From: a virus
Direction: 5' to 3' (one strand)
Length of the DNA: 39,443 nt
Virus record (IMG/VR): IMGVR_UViG_3300034101_001891
Coordinates: 1 to 39,443 of that record
In this document: piece by piece, positions 16,398 through 23,648 of the stretch
Layout of the letters: every line of letters begins with the position of its first letter
Position numbering within the stretch: position 1 is the stretch's first letter
The notes under the pieces: generated by a model
Told to the model about the DNA's origin: nothing
What the model saw: the letters and a program-made list of their open reading frames with translations, nothing else
Databases searched by the model: none
Translations under genes and position numbers: made by a program

Positions 16398-18500
16398 TTG
16401 AAAAAGCTCTTGCGTATATCCACCGTATTTACCCTTGCCTTTGCTTGGCTTCTTATAGCCCCTACAGAGGCTAATTCTGACGATCCTATAACTGTAGGTG
16501 CACAGAGGATACAAGCCTTAAATGAGAAGGTCTCAGACCTTACTGATAGTGCTGAGTTGGTCTCCCTTATTGATGTAGCACAGGACAAATATGACGCTGC
16601 CGTAATTTCCAGGGATAATAAAATTTCAGCACAAGAAGACTATGATGAAGCAGTAGAGACAGAAGCAGAATCCCTATCAACCCTCAATACAAAAATATCA
16701 AACCTTTCCTTAGCCCAGTCCTCAGTAGATGGACAAACAGCCACAGTTGCTTTAGCCTTAACACACAAAGATGATGCTCAAGAAGCATTGTCCATAGCCA
16801 ACATAAATCTTCAAACAGCACAGTCTAACATGCAGTCTGCTGGAGGAGAAGGTTTGGCCTATACTGTTTATAATCTTTTAAGAAATGGAAACCAGGCAAT
16901 TACTGGATCTGTAATATGTACTGGCACATGGAACTCAAATCATATGCAGCTTCCAGTATGTGGGAATAGATATGAAAACTTTATAGTTAATTTTAGTGGA
17001 CAAATAACAGTTCCAGATCATTGGACATCAACATATTTTGCAGGCTACACAGACGATGGTTTTAGAATGTACATTGATGGACAACTTGCAGTAAACAACT
17101 GGGTAGAGCAAGGTGTAAGGTGGAGCAACTATTCACCAGTATATGATGTTACAACAGATAAGACATTTGATGTAGAGATTTGGTGGTACAACGGTGGAGG
17201 ACCAGGATCCTATCATCTTGGATGGGCTATTCCTGGAGGATGGACTGGAGCAGGTTGTGATTACACTGGTGGTTGGGGAGTGGACTTTAGTTGTAATCTT
17301 GGAACATTTTCTTCTGGCCCAGGCGCAACACAAGAGCAGATAAATGATTATAACCAAGCACTTGCAGCAAGAACATCTGCTTTGGCAGTATATAACGATA
17401 AGTTATCTGTTTACAATCAGGAGGTTGCAACACTAAATGAATTACAAGATGATTTAGAATTAGCGCAGGAAGAAAAAGATTCTGCAGAAAGCACATATGA
17501 AATTGCAGAACTAAACACTGCTTTGACATTAGCAGCAAAAGATTTATCAATTGAAAACTACAATAATGCAATTGAAGATATGAATAATGCTATTACTGCT
17601 GCAGAAGAAGAGTATATTGCTCAATGGGATTTTGAAGAGAAGCAAAGAATAGCTGCTGCTATTGCTACTGCCCTTGCAAATCAACCACAGCCAACGCCTA
17701 CACCAGAGGTTACGGTTGAACCCACACCAGAACCTTCTCCAGAACCATCAACAGAGCCAACAGAGGAGCCTACTGAAGAACCTACACCAGAGCCTTCTCC
17801 AGAGCCTTCTCCAGAGCCTACAGATGAGCCTAAGCCAGATCCAACAGATGAGCCTACCCCAGATCCAGAACCAACAGATGAGCCAGTCGTAGACCCAACT
17901 GAAGAACCAACTCCAGAACCTACACCAGAACCAACTCCTGAACCAGAACCAACAACCAATCCTGAAATAGAAAATGAAGATTTGGCTGAACTTATTCCTG
18001 AAAAAGGAACGGGTACAGCAGAAGATTTATCTGGAGTTATTGCTAACCTTACAAGCAAGGATAACAAGTTAGTTACACTTTCACCTGAGCAAGTAGCAGC
18101 AGTTAGCCAAACCCTAAAGTCTTTGACCCAAGAAGCAAAAGTAGAGATTGCTGCAGACCTTGGCATTAAAGCATCAGAGGTTGCACAGATTGCTGAGCAG
18201 ATGAAAGATAACCCAGCACTTGCCTCAGCATTTGTTGAGTTCGCAGAAAGAGCAGGGGATGCAGGAGAAACCCCAATGCCATTTACACTAGCAGATGCAG
18301 TAACAGAAGTACAAACAGAAGCATTCTTAGCAGATCCACTTGGAGCAGTATTTAGTGTGGATGTTACAGAACTCCTATCCAATTTCTCTGAATTGGGTAT
18401 GGATATGACAGACGATCAAAGAGAAAAAGCCCAGGAAGTCATTATCCCAGTAATCATTGTTTCACAGATTGCTAACGTAATGATTGGGATGAGGAGATAA
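16398..18500 (+). CDS. Secreted PA14-domain protein with Glu-Pro repeats
   Basis: A 700-residue protein starting with TTG, with AGAGGAGAG upstream. The order is: signal peptide (residues 1-25, ending PTEA), a coiled coil to about 148, a PA14-like domain at about 152-300 (FAGYTDDGFRMYIDGQ and DVEIWWYNGGGPGSYHLGW), a second coiled coil to about 420, a Glu/Pro/Thr repeat at about 433-525, and a C-terminal domain of about 170 residues ending in a hydrophobic segment plus MRR. PA14 domains bind carbohydrates. The protein is probably displayed outside the cell or on the virion, perhaps for glycan contact; that role is inference. Confidence 0.75.
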   Translation: MKKLLRISTVFTLAFAWLLIAPTEANSDDPITVGAQRIQALNEKVSDLTDSAELVSLIDVAQDKYDAAVISRDNKISAQEDYDEAVETEAESLSTLNTKISNLSLAQSSVDGQTATVALALTHKDDAQEALSIANINLQTAQSNMQSAGGEGLAYTVYNLLRNGNQAITGSVICTGTWNSNHMQLPVCGNRYENFIVNFSGQITVPDHWTSTYFAGYTDDGFRMYIDGQLAVNNWVEQGVRWSNYSPVYDVTTDKTFDVEIWWYNGGGPGSYHLGWAIPGGWTGAGCDYTGGWGVDFSCNLGTFSSGPGATQEQINDYNQALAARTSALAVYNDKLSVYNQEVATLNELQDDLELAQEEKDSAESTYEIAELNTALTLAAKDLSIENYNNAIEDMNNAITAAEEEYIAQWDFEEKQRIAAAIATALANQPQPTPTPEVTVEPTPEPSPEPSTEPTEEPTEEPTPEPSPEPSPEPTDEPKPDPTDEPTPDPEPTDEPVVDPTEEPTPEPTPEPTPEPEPTTNPEIENEDLAELIPEKGTGTAEDLSGVIANLTSKDNKLVTLSPEQVAAVSQTLKSLTQEAKVEIAADLGIKASEVAQIAEQMKDNPALASAFVEFAERAGDAGETPMPFTLADAVTEVQTEAFLADPLGAVFSVDVTELLSNFSELGMDMTDDQREKAQEVIIPVIIVSQIANVMIGMRR
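17690..17956 (+). repeat. Coding repeat of Pro-Glu-Pro-(Ser/Thr) units
   Basis: About 89 codons encode short PEP(S/T), TEEPT and TDEP units within the PA14 protein. This is a typical extended wall-spanning or stalk linker. It also produces a long shadow frame on the other strand. Confidence 0.85.
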
Positions 18501-18501
18501 T

Positions 18502-18708
18502 ATGAAAATAATCAAAAAAGTTGTGAAGGGATTCTTCACATGGCTGAAAGATGCTGGAGTTGAAGTAATCGCACAAGCCTTTACTCTCCTTGGCTTCTTT
18601 ATTGCATGGCTAACATTAACAGGATCAGCCAGAGATATTGTTGGAATTGCGGTATTAGCAACAACAGTACTATGGCTAATCACAATACCACTACGAAAGG
18701 AAGATTAA
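18502..18708 (+). CDS. Small membrane protein
   Basis: A 68-residue protein starting two nt after the PA14 gene. It has two hydrophobic segments (about 23-43 and 46-63) and basic ends. It stands next to a holin, so it may be a lysis accessory or second holin. Nothing more specific is visible. Confidence 0.6.
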   Translation: MKIIKKVVKGFFTWLKDAGVEVIAQAFTLLGFFIAWLTLTGSARDIVGIAVLATTVLWLITIPLRKED

Positions 18709-18709
18709 A

Positions 18710-18997
18710 ATGGCAGCTAGAAAAAAGGTAGTAGAAGCTCCAAAAAAGGAGCACCCACAAAAAGCTTTGACAAATGTTTTGATGCGTATCGTAGCAGTCT
18801 TTGCTGCTTCTGGTCTATCAGTACTTGGTGCTGGAGCAGTAGTAGGAATTGATACAATTCAGGCAGTAATGCTTGCAGGTCTATTAGGAGTGGCAACAGT
18901 TATTGAAAGACTGGCACGAGCTTTTTTGGACGATGGCAAGCTTACTATCGCAGAAATAAATGATGCATTTAAAACTGTAGATAAAAAAGCTAATTAG
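18710..18997 (+). CDS. Putative holin
   Basis: A 95-residue protein preceded by AAAGGAAG. The basic N-terminus is followed by two membrane spans (IVAVFAASGLSVLGAGAVVG and AVMLAGLLGVATVIERLARA) and a conserved polar end FLDDGKLTIAEIN. This is the layout of actinophage holins, which form membrane lesions that release the endolysin. The endolysin gene lies about 4.6 kb downstream, so the lysis genes are split. Confidence 0.75.
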   Translation: MAARKKVVEAPKKEHPQKALTNVLMRIVAVFAASGLSVLGAGAVVGIDTIQAVMLAGLLGVATVIERLARAFLDDGKLTIAEINDAFKTVDKKAN

Positions 18998-19013
18998 TCA
19001 TATTTTAGGTTAA

Positions 19014-19042
19014 TTGACACTCGTGCCTACCTCTGGTATACT
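19014..19042 (+). promoter_or_regulatory. Consensus promoter (TTGACA, 17 nt, TATACT)
   Basis: A perfect -35 at 19014-19019, a 17-nt spacer, and TATACT at 19037-19042 with an extended TGG. It predicts a start near 19049 for the gene at 19070, making this the strongest-looking promoter in the window. Confidence 0.85.
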
Positions 19043-19069
19043 GGTAATACAGTAAACTTAGGGGTAGGC

Positions 19070-19588
19070 ATGACTTGTATTGCAGGAATAATGAAGGACG
19101 GTAAGGTATACCTTGCTGGAGAACGTGGTGCCTCTGAGGGTAGCTACATAGTACCAATTGATAAACCAAAGGTATGGAAGTCAGGACCTTATGTTTTTGG
19201 TTTTGCAGGAACATTTGATGGACAGATTATTCAATACAACTTTGTTCCACCTGCATTAGAGGGCAACCCTGATAAGTTTATGCATGGAAAATTCTTAAAA
19301 TCACTTAAATCATTTTACAGTGAGTGGGATATTGGCGGTAAAGATAGCGAACTATCCCTATTGATTGGAGTAAAAGGAAAGCTGTATGAACATGATGCAG
19401 ATGGCCTTACATTGGTTTCCTATGACAGAGATTTCTGTGCTATAGGATCTGGGGCAGACTTCGCTATGGGTTCTCTTCATGCTACCCAAAATCATAAAGA
19501 TCCCAAGCGTCGTCTGACTCTGGCACTAAATGCAGCGGTTGCATACAGTACATCTTGTATTGGTCCAGTTGACATTCTAACTGCATAA
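19070..19588 (+). CDS. Proteasome-like Ntn-hydrolase
   Basis: A 172-residue protein beginning MTCIAG, so removal of the initiator Met would expose Thr2 as the N-terminal nucleophile of the Ntn-hydrolase class (20S proteasome beta, HslV). Other family-like features are an early DGKVYLAGERGA strand, PYVFGFAGTFDGQ and the late CAIGSGADFAMGSLHA segment. Members form self-compartmentalised proteases. No propeptide and no ATPase partner are seen. Actinobacteria use proteasomes, so the phage version may act with or against host proteolysis. The gene has its own strong promoter. The specificity is not predictable. Confidence 0.75.
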   Translation: MTCIAGIMKDGKVYLAGERGASEGSYIVPIDKPKVWKSGPYVFGFAGTFDGQIIQYNFVPPALEGNPDKFMHGKFLKSLKSFYSEWDIGGKDSELSLLIGVKGKLYEHDADGLTLVSYDRDFCAIGSGADFAMGSLHATQNHKDPKRRLTLALNAAVAYSTSCIGPVDILTA

Positions 19589-19597
19589 GGGTATACT
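19569..19597 (+). promoter_or_regulatory. Consensus promoter for a leaderless mRNA
   Basis: TTGACA at 19569-19574 lies inside the end of the protease gene, 17 nt before TATACT at 19592-19597. The ATG at 19604 begins exactly 6 nt after the -10, so the predicted transcription start is the A of the start codon. Confidence 0.78.
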
Positions 19598-19603
19598 TAT
19601 ATT

Positions 19604-19825
19604 ATGGATGAAGATTTTGAAAAAATATTAAAAGATATTCAGGGTTCAGAAGCAGACTATAATGAGTTTGAAATCTGGCTAAATAATGGAATTGAGCGTG
19701 GATGGATAACAGAGCCTTTCTGTAATACTCATGATGGAGATCCATACATGAGTGATGAAGAGCAAGAAGAGTGGGAGTCTGGCGGAGATCCTTGCCAGGT
19801 AGTATTTAAAATAAAGGAGCAGTAA
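19604..19825 (+). CDS. Acidic hypothetical protein
   Basis: A 73-residue, very acidic protein rich in Glu, Asp and Trp (ITEPFCNTHDGDPYMSDEEQ). It has no Shine-Dalgarno site, consistent with the leaderless promoter that precedes it. The function is unknown; its charge resembles DNA-mimic or anti-host proteins, but this is only a resemblance. Confidence 0.65.
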   Translation: MDEDFEKILKDIQGSEADYNEFEIWLNNGIERGWITEPFCNTHDGDPYMSDEEQEEWESGGDPCQVVFKIKEQ

Positions 19826-19830
19826 TTTAA

Positions 19831-21279
19831 ATGTGTATAGTTTGTGTATCTACAGTAACAGTTGCGTCTTTGCTCGCACCAACCCAAGCACCAGTTGAAG
19901 TAAAGCCTATTCAAAAAAATATTCAAGAGTATGAGTTTACTAATAAGTCATGCTCTAAGTCTAACTTAAATAAAGTTAAAAACAATACAATATGTTTAAA
20001 AAATGGAAAAGTTTATAGATGGGCTGTAAAAAAATCACCTGTTGTTAAGCCAACTCCTACGCCTTCACCAACGCCCACATCAACAAAAAATATTACTTAC
20101 ACACCACCGTCTGAACCAAGTGACAAAATTGATCTATGCAAGATTAAGGAAGTTAATTTAAAAGGACCAAGAACTGGAAAGGGCTGGGATGCTCCAGAAG
20201 CACCTATATTGTCTTTACCGTCTGGCTTTCCATCTGTAACTCCATTGACTCAACGCAACGGAATACTTAAATGGGCCCTAATTCCAATTGATTTTCCAGA
20301 TTTGCCTGGAGAAAAAAACTTTAGAGCAAGAGTAGATGAACAAATGCAACTACTTTCTGAATGGTATTCAACTGTCAGTGAAGGAAAGTTAAAAATTGAA
20401 TGGGTTGTACTTGATAAGTGGGTAACAGTTCCTGGTAAATCTACTGATTATGTAACTCCACTTTCAGCAAATTTAAATAGTTCAAGTAACAATGAGAAAC
20501 TATTTAAGGATGCACTAAAAAGTGCTGATCCATTTTTTAATTTTACAAATGTAAAAACAATAAACTTCTTGTTGCCAGAAGCACAAACAGTTGTTAAAGA
20601 GTCAATCCAAGGATTTCCTTGGGATAAAGCACTGCAAGGTTCTATTACAAATGAGGGCCCAATCAGTTCCTTTTCAATGGCTGGTGCAATTTTCTCTAAA
20701 CCTGATAGAGAAATATGGTCCTATTGGGCTCATGAGTTTGGACATGCAATTGCAATCCCACATGTTGGAGCATCAAGAAATGCAAGTCCATTTCAAGTCA
20801 TGGACATCATGGGAAATGACAGCGGAATTACAAGAGAGCTGAGTGGGTGGCTCCGTTTTGTTGCTGGCTGGATGCCCAATGAAAAGATTTTTTGCAAATC
20901 TAAAGATAATTTAAAGCAAACTAATTTAACTCTCGTGCCACTTTCATCTCAAAAAGATGGAGTAAAAATGGCAGTAATTCCTGTGTCAGATACGAAAGCG
21001 GTAATCATTGAATCTCGTAGATCTTCCAAGTTTTCATGCAAAAATCCAATAATTAAAGATGGAGTTCTTGTTTATACCTATGACGCAAAATTAAGTCATG
21101 GGGAAGAGTTTCTTAAGCCAATCTTTCCAAGTGAAAGACCTGTACTTAGGAGCACCTGTTTGACTCCGCCTTCAGCAGACTTGTTACTACATGAGGGTGA
21201 AAAAGTAACTGTAGAGGGTTTAACTATTGAGGTTCTTGTCCATGGAGATTACGATAAAATTGTAGTCAGTAAAAAATAA
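19831..21279 (+). CDS. Secreted zinc metalloprotease, M6-like
   Basis: A 482-residue protein with an AAAGGAG site 12 nt before the ATG. The N-terminus is a hydrophobic export signal. A Pro/Thr/Ser linker (about residues 70-85) precedes the catalytic domain. The zinc site is HEFGHAIAIPH: His301, Glu302, His305 and third ligand His311, with metzincin spacing HExxHxxxxxH, and a Met-turn-like MDIMG follows. Overall this matches the M6 immune-inhibitor-A-like peptidases. It should act outside the membrane, possibly on host surface proteins. A lytic or entry role is inference. Confidence 0.8.
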   Translation: MCIVCVSTVTVASLLAPTQAPVEVKPIQKNIQEYEFTNKSCSKSNLNKVKNNTICLKNGKVYRWAVKKSPVVKPTPTPSPTPTSTKNITYTPPSEPSDKIDLCKIKEVNLKGPRTGKGWDAPEAPILSLPSGFPSVTPLTQRNGILKWALIPIDFPDLPGEKNFRARVDEQMQLLSEWYSTVSEGKLKIEWVVLDKWVTVPGKSTDYVTPLSANLNSSSNNEKLFKDALKSADPFFNFTNVKTINFLLPEAQTVVKESIQGFPWDKALQGSITNEGPISSFSMAGAIFSKPDREIWSYWAHEFGHAIAIPHVGASRNASPFQVMDIMGNDSGITRELSGWLRFVAGWMPNEKIFCKSKDNLKQTNLTLVPLSSQKDGVKMAVIPVSDTKAVIIESRRSSKFSCKNPIIKDGVLVYTYDAKLSHGEEFLKPIFPSERPVLRSTCLTPPSADLLLHEGEKVTVEGLTIEVLVHGDYDKIVVSKK

Positions 21280-21284
21280 AGATT

Positions 21285-21357
21285 TGGTCCATAGCTCAAT
21301 TGGCAGAGCGTCCGACTGTTAATCGGAAGGCTGTAGGATCGTGCCCTACTGGACCAG
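21285..21357 (+). tRNA. tRNA-Asn (GTT)
   Basis: A complete cloverleaf of 73 nt: acceptor TGGTCCA with TGGACCA, D stem GCTC/GAGC, anticodon stem TCCGA/TCGGA with loop CTGTTAA, and T stem GTAGG/CCTAC. CCA is not encoded (the end is followed by CAA). The T loop reads ATCGTGC, so positions 54 and 58 are swapped (A and T) relative to the standard T54 and A58. Confidence 0.88.
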
Positions 21358-21381
21358 CAACAAACAACAAAGGAGATTGCT

Positions 21382-21963
21382 ATGAGTCAGGTTATTTTTA
21401 ATTCTTTTCCAAGATCAGCCAACGTATATCTTGGTCGTGTCTCAGCTGAGATATTAATTTCTGATTATGCTACAGTTCATATACCAGAGATATTTAGCGT
21501 AAAAGAAATATATAACGTTACAGTTTTTAGAAAACCAGAGGACTCAATATCTTCACTTATAAATAAACGGATTGAGGTAAGTTCAAATACAACAGACTTA
21601 TCTATTAGGGATACTGCCAAAGAGCTATCTAATCTTTATAGAAAATATATGATGTATGCTAAGAATAATAGTGACAATATATATATAGCAAAGTTTGATG
21701 ACATCATAGAAAATACCGTAGCAAATTTTCTTAATATATCTAAAAGATTTGATATTAAGCTTAATGATAATTATGAGGATAGGTTTAAAAGTATATCTTT
21801 TTCTGGGAGGGTATGGGAAGACAGATATGATGGACACTACCCAAGAGAAAAGCATGAAGATAGACTTCATATAGAAGAATTGGTTAGATCTCTTGACTTT
21901 ATCCAAGAACTTAATAAGGATTATGAAGATTTTATAGAGGTCTATGCAACAAAGAATATATGA
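21382..21963 (+). CDS. Sulfotransferase-like protein
   Basis: A 193-residue protein with AAAGGAG as ribosome site. The N-terminal NSFPRSANVYLG at 7-18 matches the 5'-phosphosulfate loop (FPRSGxxWL) of PAPS-dependent sulfotransferases, and VTVFRKPEDSISSL matches the 3'-phosphate motif (RxPxDxxxS). The rest is helical and shorter than cellular enzymes. It would transfer sulfate from PAPS to an alcohol or amine; the acceptor cannot be read. An APS-kinase domain further on (26168) could feed it. The Ser-Ala-Asn in place of Ser-Gly-Thr is a variation. Confidence 0.7.
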   Translation: MSQVIFNSFPRSANVYLGRVSAEILISDYATVHIPEIFSVKEIYNVTVFRKPEDSISSLINKRIEVSSNTTDLSIRDTAKELSNLYRKYMMYAKNNSDNIYIAKFDDIIENTVANFLNISKRFDIKLNDNYEDRFKSISFSGRVWEDRYDGHYPREKHEDRLHIEELVRSLDFIQELNKDYEDFIEVYATKNI

Positions 21964-21969
21964 TATAAT
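21961..21969 (+). promoter_or_regulatory. Extended -10 promoter for hsp20
   Basis: TGATATAAT overlaps the end of the sulfotransferase gene and is 57 nt upstream of the Hsp20 ATG. A GAAAGGGG ribosome site lies before the gene, so this mRNA has a leader of about 50 nt. Confidence 0.65.
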
Positions 21970-22025
21970 ATATATGTATTGCCTACGGGGATACACTAAC
22001 TTATTCGCTTGAAAGGGGAATAAAA

Positions 22026-22442
22026 ATGGTAGTAACACATGCTATGGATCTTTTTAATGATCCATTTTTTATTGGCTTCAATAGGGAGCTATCTCGCTTA
22101 AATACAGCACACAAGACAAATCTACAGTCATATCCTCCATATGATCTTATTAAACTAGATCAAGATACATATAGGCTATCTCTTGCAGTTGCAGGATTCA
22201 TGAAGGACAATATTGACATATCAGTAGATAATGGAACCTTGATTATTAAAGGAGAAATTACAGAAGTAACAGATGCCGAAGTAGTTCACAAGGGTATTGC
22301 TGGTCGTAAGTTTGTACGATCATTTGCTCTTGGTGAATATATGGAAGTAACTGGTGCTGAACTAAAGGACGGTATGCTAAACATTAGTGTTGATCGTGTT
22401 GTGCCTGAAGAAAAGAAGCCTAAGACAATCAAAATCAAGTAG
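22026..22442 (+). CDS. Hsp20-family small heat-shock protein
   Basis: A 138-residue alpha-crystallin-domain protein (IbpA-like). The core includes YPPYDLIKLDQDTYRLSLAVAGFMKDNIDISVDNG-type strands, a short loop, and the late AELKDGMLNISV with terminal KTIKIK tail. Such holdases keep client proteins from aggregating. Phage Hsp20 genes are known from cyanophages and others and may protect phage proteins during assembly. Confidence 0.9.
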   Translation: MVVTHAMDLFNDPFFIGFNRELSRLNTAHKTNLQSYPPYDLIKLDQDTYRLSLAVAGFMKDNIDISVDNGTLIIKGEITEVTDAEVVHKGIAGRKFVRSFALGEYMEVTGAELKDGMLNISVDRVVPEEKKPKTIKIK

Positions 22443-22456
22443 TACAATATAATAGT

Positions 22457-22545
22457 CCCCACACAGGACCTTAGTGATGGATTAGTTACCCATTGGATAG
22501 AGACCGTGGCGCAAGTCAGGTGAATTGCCTGTGTGGGGCTTTTAA
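22457..22545 (+). ncRNA. Candidate structured small RNA closed by an 11-bp stem
   Basis: CCCCACACAGG at 22457-22467 pairs perfectly with CCTGTGTGGGG at 22528-22538, enclosing 60 nt with at least one internal hairpin (TGATGG at 22475-22480 with CCATTG at 22490-22495). A short CTTTTA tract follows. A TATAAT lies at 22448-22453, just upstream, so transcription could start at the base of the stem. It is not a normal tRNA because no T loop or anticodon arm fits. It could also act simply as a terminator for hsp20. Confidence 0.5.
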
Positions 22546-22549
22546 CATA

Positions 22550-22558
22550 TGATATAAT
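22550..22558 (+). promoter_or_regulatory. Extended -10 promoter for a leaderless mRNA
   Basis: TGATATAAT is followed by exactly 6 nt and the ATG at 22565, so the predicted +1 is the start codon. No ribosome site is present. It begins 12 nt after the closing stem of the candidate RNA. Confidence 0.75.
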
Positions 22559-22564
22559 CAAGAC

Positions 22565-23320
22565 ATGAAATCAATTTACGATATTCCACTAAACTCTGCT
22601 GAAGGTAATCCTAACTTCCTTGATCAATTCAAGGGCAAGGTAACAATGATTGTTAACACTACTGTTGGTTGCGGTAATGCCAATCAGTTAGAAGTCTTAC
22701 AGTGGCTTCAATCAAAATATGGGGGAGACGATTTCCAGATAGTTGCTATTCCAACAAACGATTACTGTGGCCCAGGAGTTACAAAGGGCAAGTGGTCAGA
22801 AGGTATTACATGTGGTTTAGATTCTCAAGAATACGGTAAAGATGCGTATGGTGTAACTTTCCAGTATTCTGAAATGATTGGTTCTAATCCACACCCAGAG
22901 GTATCTCAAGCACATGGTAAAAATGGTTTAGGTCAAGAAAATCTTCCAGTACACGCAATGTATCAGGAAATATCTAGTCAAATGATAGAGCTAAAGCAAG
23001 CTAATAATAAGTTAGGAATAGCTCCATCACAAGATTATTACTCTTGGTGGCTAAATCTTGGTTTTGATAATGGTGAAACTATGGGCGGTAATTTTGAAAA
23101 ATATCTTATTGATAAAGATGGATATGTTATTAAGCATTACCACTGTACAGTATTAAATTACGACATAGAGAAGACCCTAAAGGATTCATTAACTGAAGCT
23201 GGTCATCCTGTCATGATTGGCATAGGAAGATCTAAAAAGATCTTTCAAGAAGAATATGATTTAATTTGCAGTGATATTGAAGCTGCAATTACTGGCCAAA
23301 AGTCTGTTCTGAATAGCTAA
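22565..23320 (+). CDS. Glutathione-peroxidase-like thiol peroxidase
   Basis: A 251-residue protein. Residues 1-80 follow the GPx fold closely: SIYDIPLNSAEG, then NTTVGCGN with the peroxidatic Cys36 in the position of the catalytic Cys/Sec, then LQSKYGGDDFQIVAIPTNDY. The late FEKYLIDKDGYVIKHY is the standard C-terminal GPx segment. It should reduce H2O2 or lipid peroxides with thioredoxin-type donors, as most bacterial GPx proteins do. It is longer than common GPx (about 160) because of a central insertion and a C-terminal extension. It is translated from a predicted leaderless message. Confidence 0.82.
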   Translation: MKSIYDIPLNSAEGNPNFLDQFKGKVTMIVNTTVGCGNANQLEVLQWLQSKYGGDDFQIVAIPTNDYCGPGVTKGKWSEGITCGLDSQEYGKDAYGVTFQYSEMIGSNPHPEVSQAHGKNGLGQENLPVHAMYQEISSQMIELKQANNKLGIAPSQDYYSWWLNLGFDNGETMGGNFEKYLIDKDGYVIKHYHCTVLNYDIEKTLKDSLTEAGHPVMIGIGRSKKIFQEEYDLICSDIEAAITGQKSVLNS

Positions 23321-23337
23321 ATACTTGTTTATATAAT

Positions 23338-23613
23338 ATGACTAACAAGGAGTTAGAGCATTATAATAAGCAACAGTTTAAGAAACGACTCTCAGAAATA
23401 AAAGAGAATTCTGGATGCGTAGACTGTGGGGTAACTAATCCAATAGTCTTAGATTTTGATCACCTGCATGACAAAAAATACAATATCTCAAGAATGATTC
23501 ATGATGGATTTTCTTGGGCAGCTATTAAAAAAGAAATAGCAAAGTGTGAGGTTGTCTGTGCAAACTGTCATAGGATAAGAACTCATTATCGTTTGACACA
23601 CAAAGCCTCCTGA
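23338..23613 (+). CDS. HNH endonuclease
   Basis: A 91-residue protein with the HNH core: CVDCG, then DFDHLHDKKYN carrying the first histidine, then CEVVCANCHRIRTH. The two CxxC pairs bind a structural zinc. Such free-standing HNH proteins are common in phages as homing or packaging nucleases. Its position in an accessory region, far from terminase, favours a selfish homing type. No ribosome site is evident. Confidence 0.8.
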   Translation: MTNKELEHYNKQQFKKRLSEIKENSGCVDCGVTNPIVLDFDHLHDKKYNISRMIHDGFSWAAIKKEIAKCEVVCANCHRIRTHYRLTHKAS

Positions 23614-23622
23614 TGCTATAAT
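23593..23622 (+). promoter_or_regulatory. Promoter for the endolysin gene
   Basis: TTGACA at 23593-23598, an 18-nt spacer, then TATAAT at 23617-23622 with an extended TGC. The -35 lies inside the HNH gene. The start near 23629 leaves a short leader with the strong ribosome site TAGGAGGGG. Confidence 0.82.
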
Positions 23623-23648
23623 AGATAAATACCTATAGGAGGGGTAAA

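Noticed and set aside
17681-18382. A 233-codon minus-strand frame rich in Gly and Ser
   Set aside because: It mirrors the Pro/Glu repeat of the plus-strand gene, which has a signal peptide, PA14 domain and ribosome site.
21625-22038. A 137-codon minus-strand frame across the sulfotransferase 3' end
   Set aside because: It is antisense to a gene with clear motifs, has no ribosome site and is composed of AT-driven Ile, Tyr and Phe codons.
23332-23337. TATAAT directly before the HNH start codon as a leaderless promoter
   Set aside because: The box touches the ATG, so the predicted +1 would fall inside the gene; the spacing does not match the 6-nt pattern.
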